The notes: a model not told the origin generated them from the sequence alone. DNA of 64,000 nucleotides from Ancylobacter polymorphus (GCF_022836935.1 NZ_CP083239.1:2804001-2868000); one strand, 5' to 3'; counted from the first letter of the stretch, positions 1 to 8,128 are shown. Numbers and translations: made by a program.

Positions 1-306
1 GTTGAGCACGGTGATGTCGGCAGCGGGGAAGCGCTCGCGCAGCATCGCCTGCAGGCGGGCGGGATAGCTCGCCTCCTGGCTGCTGGCGCCGGCCCCGGCG
101 GTGGAGGAGGAGCCGATGGCGACGATCACCACCTTGTCGCCACCCCTGAGCGCGGCGGCGGTGCGGGCGAGCGGCGCGTTGAGCTTGGCCAGCGTCTTGG
201 AGGTAGGGCAACCGGCCGGGATCACCGTCTGGGCGCGGGCCGGCAGGGCGGCGGGCGCCAGAAAGGTGGCGGCGAGGGCGAGGGGAAGAAGACGGCGCAG
301 CAGCAT
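1..306 (-). CDS. SGNH/GDSL-type hydrolase, partial (C-terminus beyond window)
   Basis: Only the first 102 codons are in the window; the gene runs leftward off position 1. The ATG at 306 directly follows the TAA of the upstream gene (307-309), so the two are translationally close-coupled. The visible protein has an N-terminal signal peptide (MLLRR, then an Ala/Leu-rich core, cleavage near ARA-Q) and, at about residue 66, a GSSST motif, which fits block I of SGNH hydrolases (the serine nucleophile). This implies a secreted or periplasmic esterase/deacylase-like enzyme. It is a paralogue-like partner of the next gene and lies downstream of opgC, so a role on periplasmic glucans or other envelope polysaccharide acyl groups is possible, but that is inference. 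The Asn and Asp-x-x-His blocks would lie outside the window. Confidence 0.75.
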   Translation of the reverse strand, partial: MLLRRLLPLALAATFLAPAALPARAQTVIPAGCPTSKTLAKLNAPLARTAAALRGGDKVVIVAIGSSSTAGAGASSQEASYPARLQAMLRERFPAADITVLN

Positions 307-1083
307 TTAGCGGGAACCGAGCGTTCGCAGGTCGACGCCATCGACGATCATGGTCACCAGAAGGCGGCCAATGCAACTGTGCACATCGTCGAACAGCGTG
401 GGGGAGGGGCGGGCGGTGTCGAGATCGAAAACGCCATCGTCTTCCCAGAACCGCATGATGGCGTAGCGGTCGAAGAAGGGCACCCCTTCGAGCCGCGCGG
501 TCCAGCGCATGGCGTTGGTATAGGCGCCGATATCGAAGGCGAGGGCGGTGCGCGGGCTGTATTGCGGGCTGACGAGAATGACATCGGCGCCGGCCGCATG
601 GGCTGAGCGGATGCCAGTGCCGACCGCGTCGGAGAAAGTGGAGGTCTCGGCGCTGAGAATGGCGTCGTAGGTGCCGGTCTGCCAGATCATCAGCGCCGGC
701 CTGGTTTCCGCTAGCATGGCCGGCAGATCGTCGAGCATCGCCTCGGCGGTGGCGCGCGGCTGGCTGCGGGTGGTCACCACCACGCCGCCCTCGGGATAGC
801 GGGCGCGCAGCGTCTCCTCGATATAGCTGGGGAAGCTGCGGCGGGCGACCGCCTTGCCGCCGTCAGAGGTGGAAGGCGGCTTGGCGGTGCTGGCGCTGTT
901 CACGACCAGGATGGTGGTCGGTTCCTTCTTCTCCAGCGAACGGGCGAGGCGCGGCAGGGCAAAGCCGGCGCGGGTGAGGGCGGAGGGCGCCGCGCACACC
1001 TTCCCCGTCTCGGCGGCGGCCACGGGTCCGCCGTCCCAGGCAAGGACGCTTGCGAAGACAACACCCAAAATCCAGCGTTTCAC
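307..1083 (-). CDS. SGNH-hydrolase-like periplasmic protein
   Basis: A secreted protein of about 258 residues starting at GTG 1083, 11 bases after the opgC stop. A longer reading to 1146 would overlap opgC and has no signal sequence, so the shorter start is preferred. The N-terminus is a signal peptide (KRWILGVVFASVL...). A block I-like VVNSASTA and a C-terminal DDVHSC (the Asp-x-x-His of block V) match the SGNH fold. Block III reads GTYD, where the family usually has GxND, so the oxyanion-hole Asn appears to be replaced. It sits between opgC and a second SGNH gene in one leftward run. The substrate is unknown. It could be an active acyl-esterase with altered chemistry or a binding-only member. 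Confidence 0.65.
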   Translation of the reverse strand: MKRWILGVVFASVLAWDGGPVAAAETGKVCAAPSALTRAGFALPRLARSLEKKEPTTILVVNSASTAKPPSTSDGGKAVARRSFPSYIEETLRARYPEGGVVVTTRSQPRATAEAMLDDLPAMLAETRPALMIWQTGTYDAILSAETSTFSDAVGTGIRSAHAAGADVILVSPQYSPRTALAFDIGAYTNAMRWTARLEGVPFFDRYAIMRFWEDDGVFDLDTARPSPTLFDDVHSCIGRLLVTMIVDGVDLRTLGSR

Positions 1084-1094
1084 GTCGAACCGCG

Positions 1095-2288
1095 CTAGCC
1101 AGCCTTCTTGCGCGCCATACGGTCGCGCTCGGCGCGAGCATACCACGACAGCAATGCCGAGAGACCTACCATTAAGGCGATGCCGGACACGCTCATGGTC
1201 AATTGCATGAGCACCGTGCCGGAGACCTCGTTCAGCACGAAATGTGCGGCAAAAGAAAGGAAGACGCCGAAACAGAACACCTCAAGTGAGTGCTGGCCGC
1301 ACATGATGAGCGGTTTCAGCAACTCCCAGCGTAGAAAGGCGGCGTGCACCGGTATCAGCCTGACGATCACCACCGCCAGCGCGAGAAAATGCACGAAGCG
1401 CAGCACGGAGAGGTCGGTCTTGCTGATGGGGTAGATGATGTCGCCGATGACCGGCGGCACGAAACCTTCCATCGGCGGCCAGTACCAGCTGGTGACCACC
1501 GCCAGCGACAGCGCGAGATAGAGGACGGACAGCGCCAGCACGAGGCGCGAATGCACCAGCACGGACAGCCGGTCGCTGCCGCCGAGCCCACACCAGCCGC
1601 CGAACACGAACATCAGCTGCCAGGCGAAGGGGTTGAAGAACCACATCCGGTCGTCGGGATAGCCCGGCAGGTTGAAGCCGAGGAACTGCACGGCGAGCCA
1701 GAGCAGGAAGGAGGCGAAGAGCGTGGCATCGGGCCAGCGTTTCAGCGCCCACAGGATTGGCGGAAAAGTTGCCAGCAGCACGATATAGAGCGGCAGCACG
1801 TCCATATTGGCCGGCCGGAACTTCAACAGCAGCGCCTGCACCAGCGCCACGTCCGGCTCGGCCAGGAACTGCAGCGCGCCCATCTCCTCGGCATAGAGCG
1901 GGTTCTCGAAGCTGCCGACGACATAGGAGATTTCGGCGAGGTAGATGACGAACAGGAAGATGAAGGCGACATAGAGCTGCCACGCCCGCCGCAGGATGCG
2001 CGCGGACGTCACCATCGCGCCGCTGGAATCGAGCTGGCGCCCATAGACCATGGCGGCGGTGTAGCCGGAGATGAAGACGAAAATCTCGGTGGCGTCGGAG
2101 AAGCCGAAATTGCGGTTGGTGATCCAGTTGCCGACATTGTTGGGCACATGGTTTAGGAAGATGAACCACAGCGCCAGCCCACGGAACAGGTCGAGCCGCA
2201 GATCGCGCCCGGAGGCGGGTGGGGGCGGGGCCGGCCGTTCGGCCGGATCCGCATGCGTGGTCGCCGTGGCGGCTAGGGGCGCAGGCAC
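1095..2288 (-). CDS. opgC: OpgC-family membrane acyltransferase (periplasmic glucan succinylation)
   Basis: The protein (397 aa) is a multi-spanning membrane protein with about ten hydrophobic helices and the family's N-terminal signature: LRLDLFRGLALW, then a PNN motif and FGFSDATEIFVFISGY. OpgC proteins transfer succinyl groups onto osmoregulated periplasmic glucans, giving them negative charge. The start is GTG 2288, nine bases after the stop of the hdeD-like gene. No in-frame ATG precedes the first helix. Two SGNH-type genes follow in the same direction, a common companion for acyltransferases of this kind. The run appears to be transcribed with the hdeD-like gene from the EcfG-type promoter at 2919-2944, so glucan modification may be stress-controlled. 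Family assignment is confident; the exact acyl donor and acceptor are not seen. Confidence 0.85.
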   Translation of the reverse strand: MPAPLAATATTHADPAERPAPPPPASGRDLRLDLFRGLALWFIFLNHVPNNVGNWITNRNFGFSDATEIFVFISGYTAAMVYGRQLDSSGAMVTSARILRRAWQLYVAFIFLFVIYLAEISYVVGSFENPLYAEEMGALQFLAEPDVALVQALLLKFRPANMDVLPLYIVLLATFPPILWALKRWPDATLFASFLLWLAVQFLGFNLPGYPDDRMWFFNPFAWQLMFVFGGWCGLGGSDRLSVLVHSRLVLALSVLYLALSLAVVTSWYWPPMEGFVPPVIGDIIYPISKTDLSVLRFVHFLALAVVIVRLIPVHAAFLRWELLKPLIMCGQHSLEVFCFGVFLSFAAHFVLNEVSGTVLMQLTMSVSGIALMVGLSALLSWYARAERDRMARKKAG

Positions 2289-2297
2289 CGTTCCGCG

Positions 2298-2876
2298 CTA
2301 CTTCTTCAGGCCGAAGCCGAGGAACAGCACGGCGATGCCGTTGAACACCAGGTCGATGCCGAGCAGCAGGCCGAGCACCCACAGGCCGCTCACCGGCCAG
2401 CCGGCGATGATCTCGATGCCGAGCAGAATGGCGATGACGGCGGAAAAGGCGATCCAGCCCCAGCCCTCGGCCGGGCGCAGCCGGAAGGCGGCGACCAGGC
2501 GGAACACGCCGCCGACAATCAGCGACACGCCGAGGAACAGGGTGAGGAACTCGGCCGCCACCATCGGTACGAAGATGCAGACGAGGCCGGCGGCGAGGAA
2601 CAGCAGGCCGTCGAGCAGCCAGAAGGCGAAGGCGCCCCAGGTCTTGACCTGGAAGGCGTGGATGACCTGCGCGCCGCCGGAAATGGCCATCATAACGCCG
2701 ATATAGAGCACCGAGACCACGGTGCTGAGCACGAGATTGCCGAGCGCGATGGCGCCGGCCATGACCATCAGCAGGCCGAGCGCGACGAACCAGCCCCATT
2801 TGGCGCGCAGTTCGGAAAGATGCCCGGCGACCATGCCGCCCGGCGTCGGCGAGAGGGAACCCGATTGCGAAGACAT
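2298..2876 (-). CDS. HdeD-family membrane protein (DUF308)
   Basis: A 192-aa membrane protein with six hydrophobic segments in three similar hairpins, the repeat layout of DUF308/HdeD proteins, which are linked to acid and stress resistance in enterobacteria. The start ATG at 2876 has GAGGA about 8 bases upstream. An ATG at 2891 is in frame but has a weaker ribosome site. The much longer open frame upstream overlaps the divergent MOSC gene on the other strand and is not credible. An EcfG-type promoter ends 42 bases before the start, so this looks like the first gene of a general-stress operon followed by opgC and two SGNH genes. Its molecular function is unproven. Confidence 0.85.
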   Translation of the reverse strand: MSSQSGSLSPTPGGMVAGHLSELRAKWGWFVALGLLMVMAGAIALGNLVLSTVVSVLYIGVMMAISGGAQVIHAFQVKTWGAFAFWLLDGLLFLAAGLVCIFVPMVAAEFLTLFLGVSLIVGGVFRLVAAFRLRPAEGWGWIAFSAVIAILLGIEIIAGWPVSGLWVLGLLLGIDLVFNGIAVLFLGFGLKK

Positions 2877-2918
2877 GTGGTCGATCCTCATTCTTGCCCG
2901 CCACGCCGGCAGCGCGGT

Positions 2919-2944
2919 AACGCGATCCCGCCTCCCGGAGTTCC
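2919..2944 (-). promoter_or_regulatory. EcfG-type (general stress sigma) promoter of hdeD-opgC run
   Basis: On the minus strand the sequence reads GGAAC (2944-2940), a 17-base spacer, then CGTT (2922-2919). This matches the alphaproteobacterial EcfG consensus GGAAC-N16/17-CGTT exactly. It lies 42 bases upstream of the hdeD-like start codon. HdeD-type genes are plausible members of the general stress regulon. Start-site mapping has not been seen, so function is inferred. Confidence 0.75.
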
Positions 2945-3012
2945 AGCGACTCGTGTTGAACGAGCGCCCTAACGTATAGGCTGGCGCTGCCCTGTCGTCA
3001 TGGAAGAACCGG

Positions 3013-3636
3013 ATGCCCTCCCGATCCCCCGCACCGCCGGCGCCTGACCTGTTCGGCGCGCCCCTCGCGCGGCCCGGCCGCCGCCTCACCGCGCAACTCG
3101 CGCAGACGCTGATCGCCGACGGGCCGGGCTTCATCACCCGCGCGGTGGCGGAACTCGCGCTCACGCTTGAGGGCATTGCGGGCGATCGCCATGCCGGCTT
3201 TGCCCGCCGGGCGGATTCGCGTGTGCCCTGGTATCCGCGCGGGGCGCCGATCCGCAACAGCCGGCAACTGTCGCTGGTGGCGCCCGACGAACTCGCCGAG
3301 ATCGCCCGCCGGCTCGGCGTGCCGGCGGTGGCGCCGGAATGGATCGGCGCCAATCTGGTGATCGCGGGCGTGCCGGATCTCACCGGCCTGCCGCCGGGCA
3401 CGCGGCTGCATTTCACCGGCGGCGCGGCGCTGGTGGTGGAGGGAGAGAACGCGCCCTGCCGCCATGCCGGCGCGGCGATCGCGGCGGCAACCGGGAACAG
3501 CGCGGCGGAGCTGGACTTCGCCAAGGTGGCAAAGGGGCTGCGCGGGCTGGTCGCCTGGGTCGAGCGCGCCGGTACGCTCACGGCCGGCACCGAGGTGAGC
3601 CTGCGCGTTCCGCCCCAGCGCTTCTGGGGCGGCTGA
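3013..3636 (+). CDS. MOSC domain-containing protein
   Basis: A 207-aa protein matching MOSC domains (the C-terminal sulfur-carrier domain of molybdenum cofactor sulfurases and YiiM/YuaD-type stand-alone proteins). Visible landmarks are GDRHAG near residue 57, RNSRQLSL near 80, WIGANL and ENAPCRHAG with the conserved cysteine thought to carry sulfur or bind the cofactor. There is no signal peptide, so it is cytoplasmic. It is divergent from the hdeD-like gene and ends in a strong hairpin shared with the convergent L,D-transpeptidase gene. The partner reaction (oxime/hydroxylamine reduction or cofactor sulfuration) cannot be read from sequence. Confidence 0.85.
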   Translation: MPSRSPAPPAPDLFGAPLARPGRRLTAQLAQTLIADGPGFITRAVAELALTLEGIAGDRHAGFARRADSRVPWYPRGAPIRNSRQLSLVAPDELAEIARRLGVPAVAPEWIGANLVIAGVPDLTGLPPGTRLHFTGGAALVVEGENAPCRHAGAAIAAATGNSAAELDFAKVAKGLRGLVAWVERAGTLTAGTEVSLRVPPQRFWGG

Positions 3637-3640
3637 ATGA

Positions 3641-3674
3641 AAACGGCCGGATCGCGGGGGCGATCCGGCCGTTT
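3641..3674. terminator. Bidirectional intrinsic terminator
   Basis: A 14-bp inverted repeat (AAACGGCCGGATCG and its complement) around a short G-rich loop lies between the convergent MOSC and L,D-transpeptidase genes. The A-rich and T-rich ends give short U-tracts on both strands, so it can serve both genes. Confidence 0.8.
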
Positions 3675-3703
3675 GAGACTCGGAAGGTCCGCGCGGCGCC
3701 CGC

Positions 3704-4840
3704 TCAGCGGACAGCGAAGCCGGTCTCGGCGACGGGCGCGGCGGCGGTGGGCGGCACGCCGCCGGCATTGGCGGTGGCGGGCGGGTTGCCCGGCAGCACC
3801 ACCACCTTGGTGCCGACCTTCACCTTGTCATACAGCGCTTCCACATCCTCGTTCAGCATGCGGATGCAGCCCGACGACATGAACTGGCCGATGGTGGAAG
3901 GCTGGTTGGTGCCGTGGATGCGGTAGATCGTGCCGCCGAGATACATGGTGCGGGCGCCGAGCGGGTTGCCCGGGCCGCCGGCCATGAAGCGCGGCAGATA
4001 GGGCTGGCGCTCGATCATTTCCGCCGGCGGGCGCCAATCCGCCCACTCCGCCTTGCGGCTGATCTTCTCCGTGCCGGCCCAGGTGAAGCCTTCGCGGCCG
4101 ACGCCGATGCCGTAGCGCTCGGCCTTGCCGCCGGGCAGCACGTAATAGAGATAGGTGTTCGGGGTGTCGATGACGATGGTGCCCGGGGGCTCCTTGGTCA
4201 CATAGTCCACCACCTGCCGCTTCAGATTGGCCGGGAGTTCCTTCGGCGGGCCTTCTTCCGGCTGGTCCTCGGGCGGCAGCATGGCGACGCTGGAGCCGTT
4301 GGCGCCAGCGGTGTTGGCGCCATTGCTCACCGGCGCGGGCGGCTGGCCATAGGCCGGCGGCTGGCCGTAATTGGGCTGGCTGTAGGCCGGCTGCGGCGCG
4401 GCGGCCTGGTTGCCATAGGGCGATGCCATGCCGGCCGGCGGCTGGCCGGAATAGGCGCCGGCGGGATAGCCGGAGGGCTGGCGCGAGGGGTCCGCATAGG
4501 GGGCATTGGCCACCTGCGGCACGCCGGGCGCCGCCGGGGCATAGGGATCGCGCACGCCGGGAGGCGTGCCATAAGCCGCCTGCGGCTGGCCGTAAGCGCC
4601 GGGCTGGCCATAGGCACCCGAGGGCGCCGCCGCGCTGGGGGCCTGCGCCCCATAGGGGTCATAGGCCGCCGGGACCTCGACATTCTCATTCGCGCGGCTA
4701 CCTGCCGCGTCATAGGCCGATCCACCCTGCGCGGCCGGGTCCTGACCCTCGACGGGGTAGTACTGGGCTGCGGCGGTGCCGACCGATGCCAGTACCGAGA
4801 AGGCGACAGCGGGGACGAAACCGAGGCGAACGACCATCAT
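3704..4840 (-). CDS. L,D-transpeptidase (YkuD) with long Pro/Gly/Tyr-rich linker
   Basis: The 378-aa product has a signal peptide (cleavage near TAAA-Q), then about 180 residues of low complexity rich in Pro, Ala, Gly, Tyr and Gln with recurring AYGQP-like units, and a C-terminal YkuD domain from about residue 215. The catalytic block is intact: HGTNQPSTIG followed by SSGCIRM, with Cys near residue 324. Such enzymes form 3-3 (mDAP-mDAP) peptidoglycan cross-links or attach proteins to the wall. The linker probably spans periplasmic space or wall. ATG 4840 is preceded by AAGG; an in-frame TTG at 4843 and ATG at 4837 are alternatives. A second YkuD gene lies at 28.9 kb. Confidence 0.9.
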   Translation of the reverse strand: MMVVRLGFVPAVAFSVLASVGTAAAQYYPVEGQDPAAQGGSAYDAAGSRANENVEVPAAYDPYGAQAPSAAAPSGAYGQPGAYGQPQAAYGTPPGVRDPYAPAAPGVPQVANAPYADPSRQPSGYPAGAYSGQPPAGMASPYGNQAAAPQPAYSQPNYGQPPAYGQPPAPVSNGANTAGANGSSVAMLPPEDQPEEGPPKELPANLKRQVVDYVTKEPPGTIVIDTPNTYLYYVLPGGKAERYGIGVGREGFTWAGTEKISRKAEWADWRPPAEMIERQPYLPRFMAGGPGNPLGARTMYLGGTIYRIHGTNQPSTIGQFMSSGCIRMLNEDVEALYDKVKVGTKVVVLPGNPPATANAGGVPPTAAAPVAETGFAVR

Positions 4841-5000
4841 CAAGCCTTAATCGAATCTGTCGGCGCGGAACTGCGCCAAAATGTTCTGCCGAGGGACATG
4901 ACGCAGGATCAAGGCAGGTTCAAGACCATAAGTCCTCACGAAAACGCGGGTTCCGCCCTGCCATGCGTGTGGCGCGGGGCTGATGCAGTGGCGCCACACA

Positions 5001-5570
5001 TCACCCAGCGGCAGGGCCGGCCGTGTCGGAGCGTTCGCGCCGCCAGCCGACAGTGGCGTCGGGGTGGCAGTCGGTGGAGGCGAAATAGGGCTTGATGTCG
5101 AGGAGCGGCGTGCCGTCGAGGCAGTCGGGGCCGATCACGGTGAGCGTGCCGCCGTCGATGCCGAGGAGACGCACCGCGCTCAGGGCGATGGGGTTGGGCC
5201 GCGCCGGGCTGCGCAGGGCGAAGGTGCCATGGGCGGTGCCGGAGCGCCGCGGCACCTGCACCACGAGGTTGCGCGGCGCCTGATCCATGAAATAGAGCAG
5301 CCAGAGATGGGTGGTTCCCTCAAGTCCATGCAGCGCGGGGCGAAAGGCCGGGTCGATCTCCACCGTGCACACCTCCTGCCGCGCCATCGCCTCGCCGGCA
5401 TTTTTCGGGCAATCGGCGCGCTGCGTCCACGGGGTGCGGATGCGGCCGATGAAATAGAGCCCGGCGTCCGGCTGCGCCGGCAGGTCCACCGTCACCTCGC
5501 CGGGGCGCACGCCGAAATCGCCGGCTGCGCCGGTCATCCCGCGTGCGGTGTCGTCATTCTCAACGCTCAT
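5001..5570 (-). CDS. trmO: TsaA/TrmO-like tRNA methyltransferase family protein
   Basis: A 189-aa protein of the TsaA/YaeB/VirR family, whose studied member TrmO adds an N6-methyl group to t6A at position 37 of tRNA using S-adenosylmethionine. The family core is visible: FIGRIRTPW near the start, GLEGTTHLWLLYF, then RRSGTAHGTFALRSPARPNPIALS and a C-terminal LLDIKPY. It starts at ATG 5570, because a longer reading would run through the divergent regulator's coding region. It is divergent from the sahR-like regulator, with about 70 bases between them holding that regulator's probable operator, so its expression could be coupled to S-adenosylhomocysteine/methionine status. The domain is certain, the exact tRNA target is not. 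Confidence 0.8.
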   Translation of the reverse strand: MSVENDDTARGMTGAAGDFGVRPGEVTVDLPAQPDAGLYFIGRIRTPWTQRADCPKNAGEAMARQEVCTVEIDPAFRPALHGLEGTTHLWLLYFMDQAPRNLVVQVPRRSGTAHGTFALRSPARPNPIALSAVRLLGIDGGTLTVIGPDCLDGTPLLDIKPYFASTDCHPDATVGWRRERSDTAGPAAG

Positions 5571-5608
5571 GATGCGTCGCGGCCCCTTGCGTCGGGTCGG
5601 GATAAGAC

Positions 5609-5624
5609 ATAAACATATCTTTAT
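5609..5624. promoter_or_regulatory. Probable SahR/ArsR operator
   Basis: ATAAACATATCTTTAT is a 16-bp palindrome with only one mismatched pair of positions (C/C instead of G/C at positions 6 and 11). It is strikingly AT-rich in a GC-rich window and sits 20 bases before the regulator's start, between two divergent genes. The position and symmetry fit an ArsR-family dimer site. Confidence 0.65.
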
Positions 5625-5643
5625 ATCTTTCTTGGAGGTCTCT

Positions 5644-6657
5644 TTGTCCGCTTCCCCTCTCGGTTTCGCGTTGCTGCTCGACGGCCTCAAGGCGGCCGGC
5701 GAGGACACGCGGCTGCGCCTGCTGGCGCTGATCGGCGAGGGCGAACTGACCGTTTCCGAGCTTACCGAGATTCTGGGCCAGTCGCAGCCGCGAATCTCGC
5801 GCCATCTCAAGCTGCTGGCCGAGGCCGGGCTTGTCGAGCGCTTCCGCGAGGCGAGCTGGGTGTTCTACCGTCGCGCCGTCGACGCGCCCGGCGCCGCGCT
5901 CACCGATGCGTTGCTGGAACTCATGGCGCCCGATGACGAGGTGCTGCGGCGCGACCGCGAACGGCTGGAGGCGGTGCGCGCCGCCCGTGCCGCCCATGCG
6001 CAGGCCTATTTCCGCGCCCATGCGCATGAATGGGACGCCATCCGCCGGCTGCACGTGCCGGAGGCGCAGGTGGAAGCCGCCATCCGGCAGGCGCTGGCCG
6101 GCGGGCGCATCGGTAGCCTGCTCGATCTCGGCACCGGCACCGGGCGCATTCTCGAACTGTTCGCGGGCGAGATGGAGCGCGGCGTCGGCATCGACCTCTC
6201 CGCCGAAATGCTGGCGGTCGCGCGCGCCAATCTCGACCGCGCCGGCGTGCGCAACGCTACGGTGCGGCAGGGCGACATTTACAGCCTCGCTCTGCCGCGC
6301 GACGCCTTCGATGTGGTGATCGTGCATCAGGTGCTGCATTTCCTTGAAGACGCGCCGCGCGCCATAAAGGAAGCGGCGCGGGTGCTGCGCCCCGGCGGAC
6401 GGCTGCTCGTGGTCGATTTCGACCCGCACGACCTCGAATTCCTGCGCGAGCAGCACGCCCATCGCCGGCTCGGCTTCGCGCCGGAGATCATGGAAAGCTG
6501 GCTCGCCCAGGCCGGCCTCGTGCCGCAATCCCATCGCCTGCTCGCCCCCAAGGACCATGCAACGTCCGGGGAGGGCCGGCTCACCGTGTCGCTCTGGCTC
6601 GCCCGCGATCCGCGTTTGGCGCGGGCGGACGCCCAACACAACAAGGAGGTCGCCTGA
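5644..6657 (+). CDS. sahR: ArsR-family regulator fused to a SAM methyltransferase domain (SahR-like)
   Basis: The product (337 aa) starts at TTG 5644, with GGAGG five bases upstream. Longer frames have no ribosome site and cross the operator. Residues 5-85 form an ArsR winged helix (TVSELTEILGQSQPRISRHL is the recognition helix), without the CxC metal motif. Residues 140-330 form a class I methyltransferase fold with the SAM loop LDLGTGTGRILE and an acidic VGIDLS. This fusion matches SahR, which represses methionine-cycle genes and releases DNA on binding S-adenosylhomocysteine. Its stop overlaps the metF start (TGATG), so regulator and target form one operon. Ligand binding by the methyltransferase-like domain is known for the family; catalysis is doubtful. 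Confidence 0.85.
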   Translation: MSASPLGFALLLDGLKAAGEDTRLRLLALIGEGELTVSELTEILGQSQPRISRHLKLLAEAGLVERFREASWVFYRRAVDAPGAALTDALLELMAPDDEVLRRDRERLEAVRAARAAHAQAYFRAHAHEWDAIRRLHVPEAQVEAAIRQALAGGRIGSLLDLGTGTGRILELFAGEMERGVGIDLSAEMLAVARANLDRAGVRNATVRQGDIYSLALPRDAFDVVIVHQVLHFLEDAPRAIKEAARVLRPGGRLLVVDFDPHDLEFLREQHAHRRLGFAPEIMESWLAQAGLVPQSHRLLAPKDHATSGEGRLTVSLWLARDPRLARADAQHNKEVA

Positions 6658-7592
6658 TGTCGTCGGATGTCGAGCGCCGCAGCCGCCGCGCCGGCGGGCG
6701 GCCCATTTCGGTGTCGTTCGAGTTTTTCCCGCCCAAGACGGCCGAGATGGAGACCACGCTGTGGAACTCCATCACCCGGCTGGCGCCGCTGGCGCCGAAA
6801 TTCGTCTCGGTGACCTATGGCGCCGGCGGCTCCACCCGCGAGCGCACCCACGCCACGGTGGAGCGCATCGTCAAGGAAACCCGCCTCGCGCCGGCGGCGC
6901 ATCTCACCTGCGTCTCCGCCACCAAGGGCGAGGTGGACGAGGTGGTGCGCGGCTATTGGGACGCCGGCGTGCGCCACATCGTGGCGCTGCGCGGCGATCC
7001 GCCGGGCGGGGTCGGCCATCATTATGAACCGCACCCGGACGGCTACCGCACCACGGCGGAACTGGTTGCCGGCATTCGCCGCATCGCCAATTTCGAAGTG
7101 TCGGTCTCTGCCTATCCGGAAAAGCACCCGGAGAGCCCCTCGCTCGACACCGATCTCGACATTCTCGCCGCCAAGGTGGAGGCCGGGGCAACCCGGGCCA
7201 TCACCCAGTGCTTCTTCGACAATGACCTCTACTTCGCCTATCTCGACAAGGTGCGGGCGCGCGGCATCGATGTGCCGATCGTGCCGGGCATCCTCCCCGT
7301 CTCGAACTTCAAGCAGGCGAAGAACTTCTCGGAGAAGACCGGCACCTTCATGCCGGACTGGCTGGCCGCCCGCTTCGAGGGGCTCGACAACGATCCCGAG
7401 ACCCGCAAGCTGATCGCCGCCGCGGTCGCGGCCGAGCAGGTGTTCGATCTCGTGGATCGCGGCGTCACCGAGTTCCATTTCTACACGCTCAACCGCGCCG
7501 ATCTCGTCTACGCCGTGTGTCACCTCCTGGGCATCCGCCCGCCGCAGGAGGTCAATGGCGCCGGCGACGGCAAGGGCCAGGCGGCGGCATGA
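6657..7592 (+). CDS. metF: Methylenetetrahydrofolate reductase
   Basis: MetF reduces 5,10-methylene-THF to 5-methyl-THF with FAD and NAD(P)H, supplying the methyl group for methionine synthase. The 311-aa length is typical. Landmarks are SFEFFPPKT near residue 21, the substrate Glu in that block, VTYGAGGS, LRGDPP, and QCFFDNDLYF. AAGGAGGT lies seven bases before the ATG, which overlaps the regulator's TGA by one base. The usual next partner, metH, is downstream at 8.6 kb, separated by a small gene and a block of palindromic elements. Confidence 0.97.
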   Translation: MSSDVERRSRRAGGRPISVSFEFFPPKTAEMETTLWNSITRLAPLAPKFVSVTYGAGGSTRERTHATVERIVKETRLAPAAHLTCVSATKGEVDEVVRGYWDAGVRHIVALRGDPPGGVGHHYEPHPDGYRTTAELVAGIRRIANFEVSVSAYPEKHPESPSLDTDLDILAAKVEAGATRAITQCFFDNDLYFAYLDKVRARGIDVPIVPGILPVSNFKQAKNFSEKTGTFMPDWLAARFEGLDNDPETRKLIAAAVAAEQVFDLVDRGVTEFHFYTLNRADLVYAVCHLLGIRPPQEVNGAGDGKGQAAA

Positions 7593-7643
7593 GAATTTCG
7601 CAGTGGGATGCCCTATAGTAGGGGCGTTCCACGGAGACGGTCG

Positions 7644-7847
7644 ATGAGCGAGCCGGAGGACGACATCGTCGCTGAAGTGAGGGGCTTGCAGCGCGACATT
7701 CAGGCTTGCTTCATGGCACTTGAACGCCGGTTCGACGCCGTAGAGGTTCGTCTTGACGGGCTCGCCCAGAAACTCGACGCAGCGATCGCCGAGGCCAAGA
7801 AGCGTCAAGATACGTTTCGAAAGGCCCGCGCAATGGACGCCACTTAA
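7644..7847 (+). CDS. Small coiled-coil protein of unknown function
   Basis: A 67-aa acidic-to-basic helical protein starting at ATG 7644, with GGAGA six bases upstream. Nearly the whole sequence (VAEVRGLQRDIQ... to ...AIAEAKKRQD) shows heptad-like hydrophobic spacing and looks like a single coiled coil. No family is recognised. It follows metF by 50 bases, in the same direction, and ends immediately before the first palindromic element. It may be a small structural or regulatory protein, or a leftover of an element. The start and ribosome site are convincing; function is unknown. Confidence 0.5.
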   Translation: MSEPEDDIVAEVRGLQRDIQACFMALERRFDAVEVRLDGLAQKLDAAIAEAKKRQDTFRKARAMDAT

Positions 7848-8128
7848 CCTCGCCCCGTGGGGGAGAGGTCGGCGCGCAGCGACGGGTGATCGATGCATCG
7901 TCGATTTCCTTTGCGTCGATGCGCAACGGCTAAACGAACTCGACGGCGGCCAACATGGGGCGACCGACGGAGCAAGGACGCGGGCAATCGAAGCCTATGA
8001 CTATCGGGTCATCCGTTTCTGGAATAACGACGTGCTGATGAACATTGATGGGGTTCTTGTGCGCAATCTCGAAGCCTTGCGCGCCGCAGCCCCTCACCCC
8101 AACCCTCTCCCGCCGGGGAGAGGGAGTA
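7848..8128. repeat. Palindromic element copy 1, halves separated by a DUF559 remnant
   Basis: The left half (7848-7889) contains the hairpin CCCCGTGGGG and the tail CGGGTGA. The right half (8091-8128) begins CCCCTCACCCC and ends with a CTCTCCC...GGGAGAG hairpin. The same two halves, in the same relative orientation, occur at 8151-8574, 19284-19383, 30811-30922 and 49287-49391. Here the space between them holds an N-terminally truncated DUF559 gene. Confidence 0.8.

Noticed and set aside
2298..3590. A 430-codon leftward frame covering the hdeD-like gene and the MOSC region
   Set aside because: Only the last 192 codons look like protein; the rest is antisense to the MOSC gene. The ribosome site supports ATG 2876.
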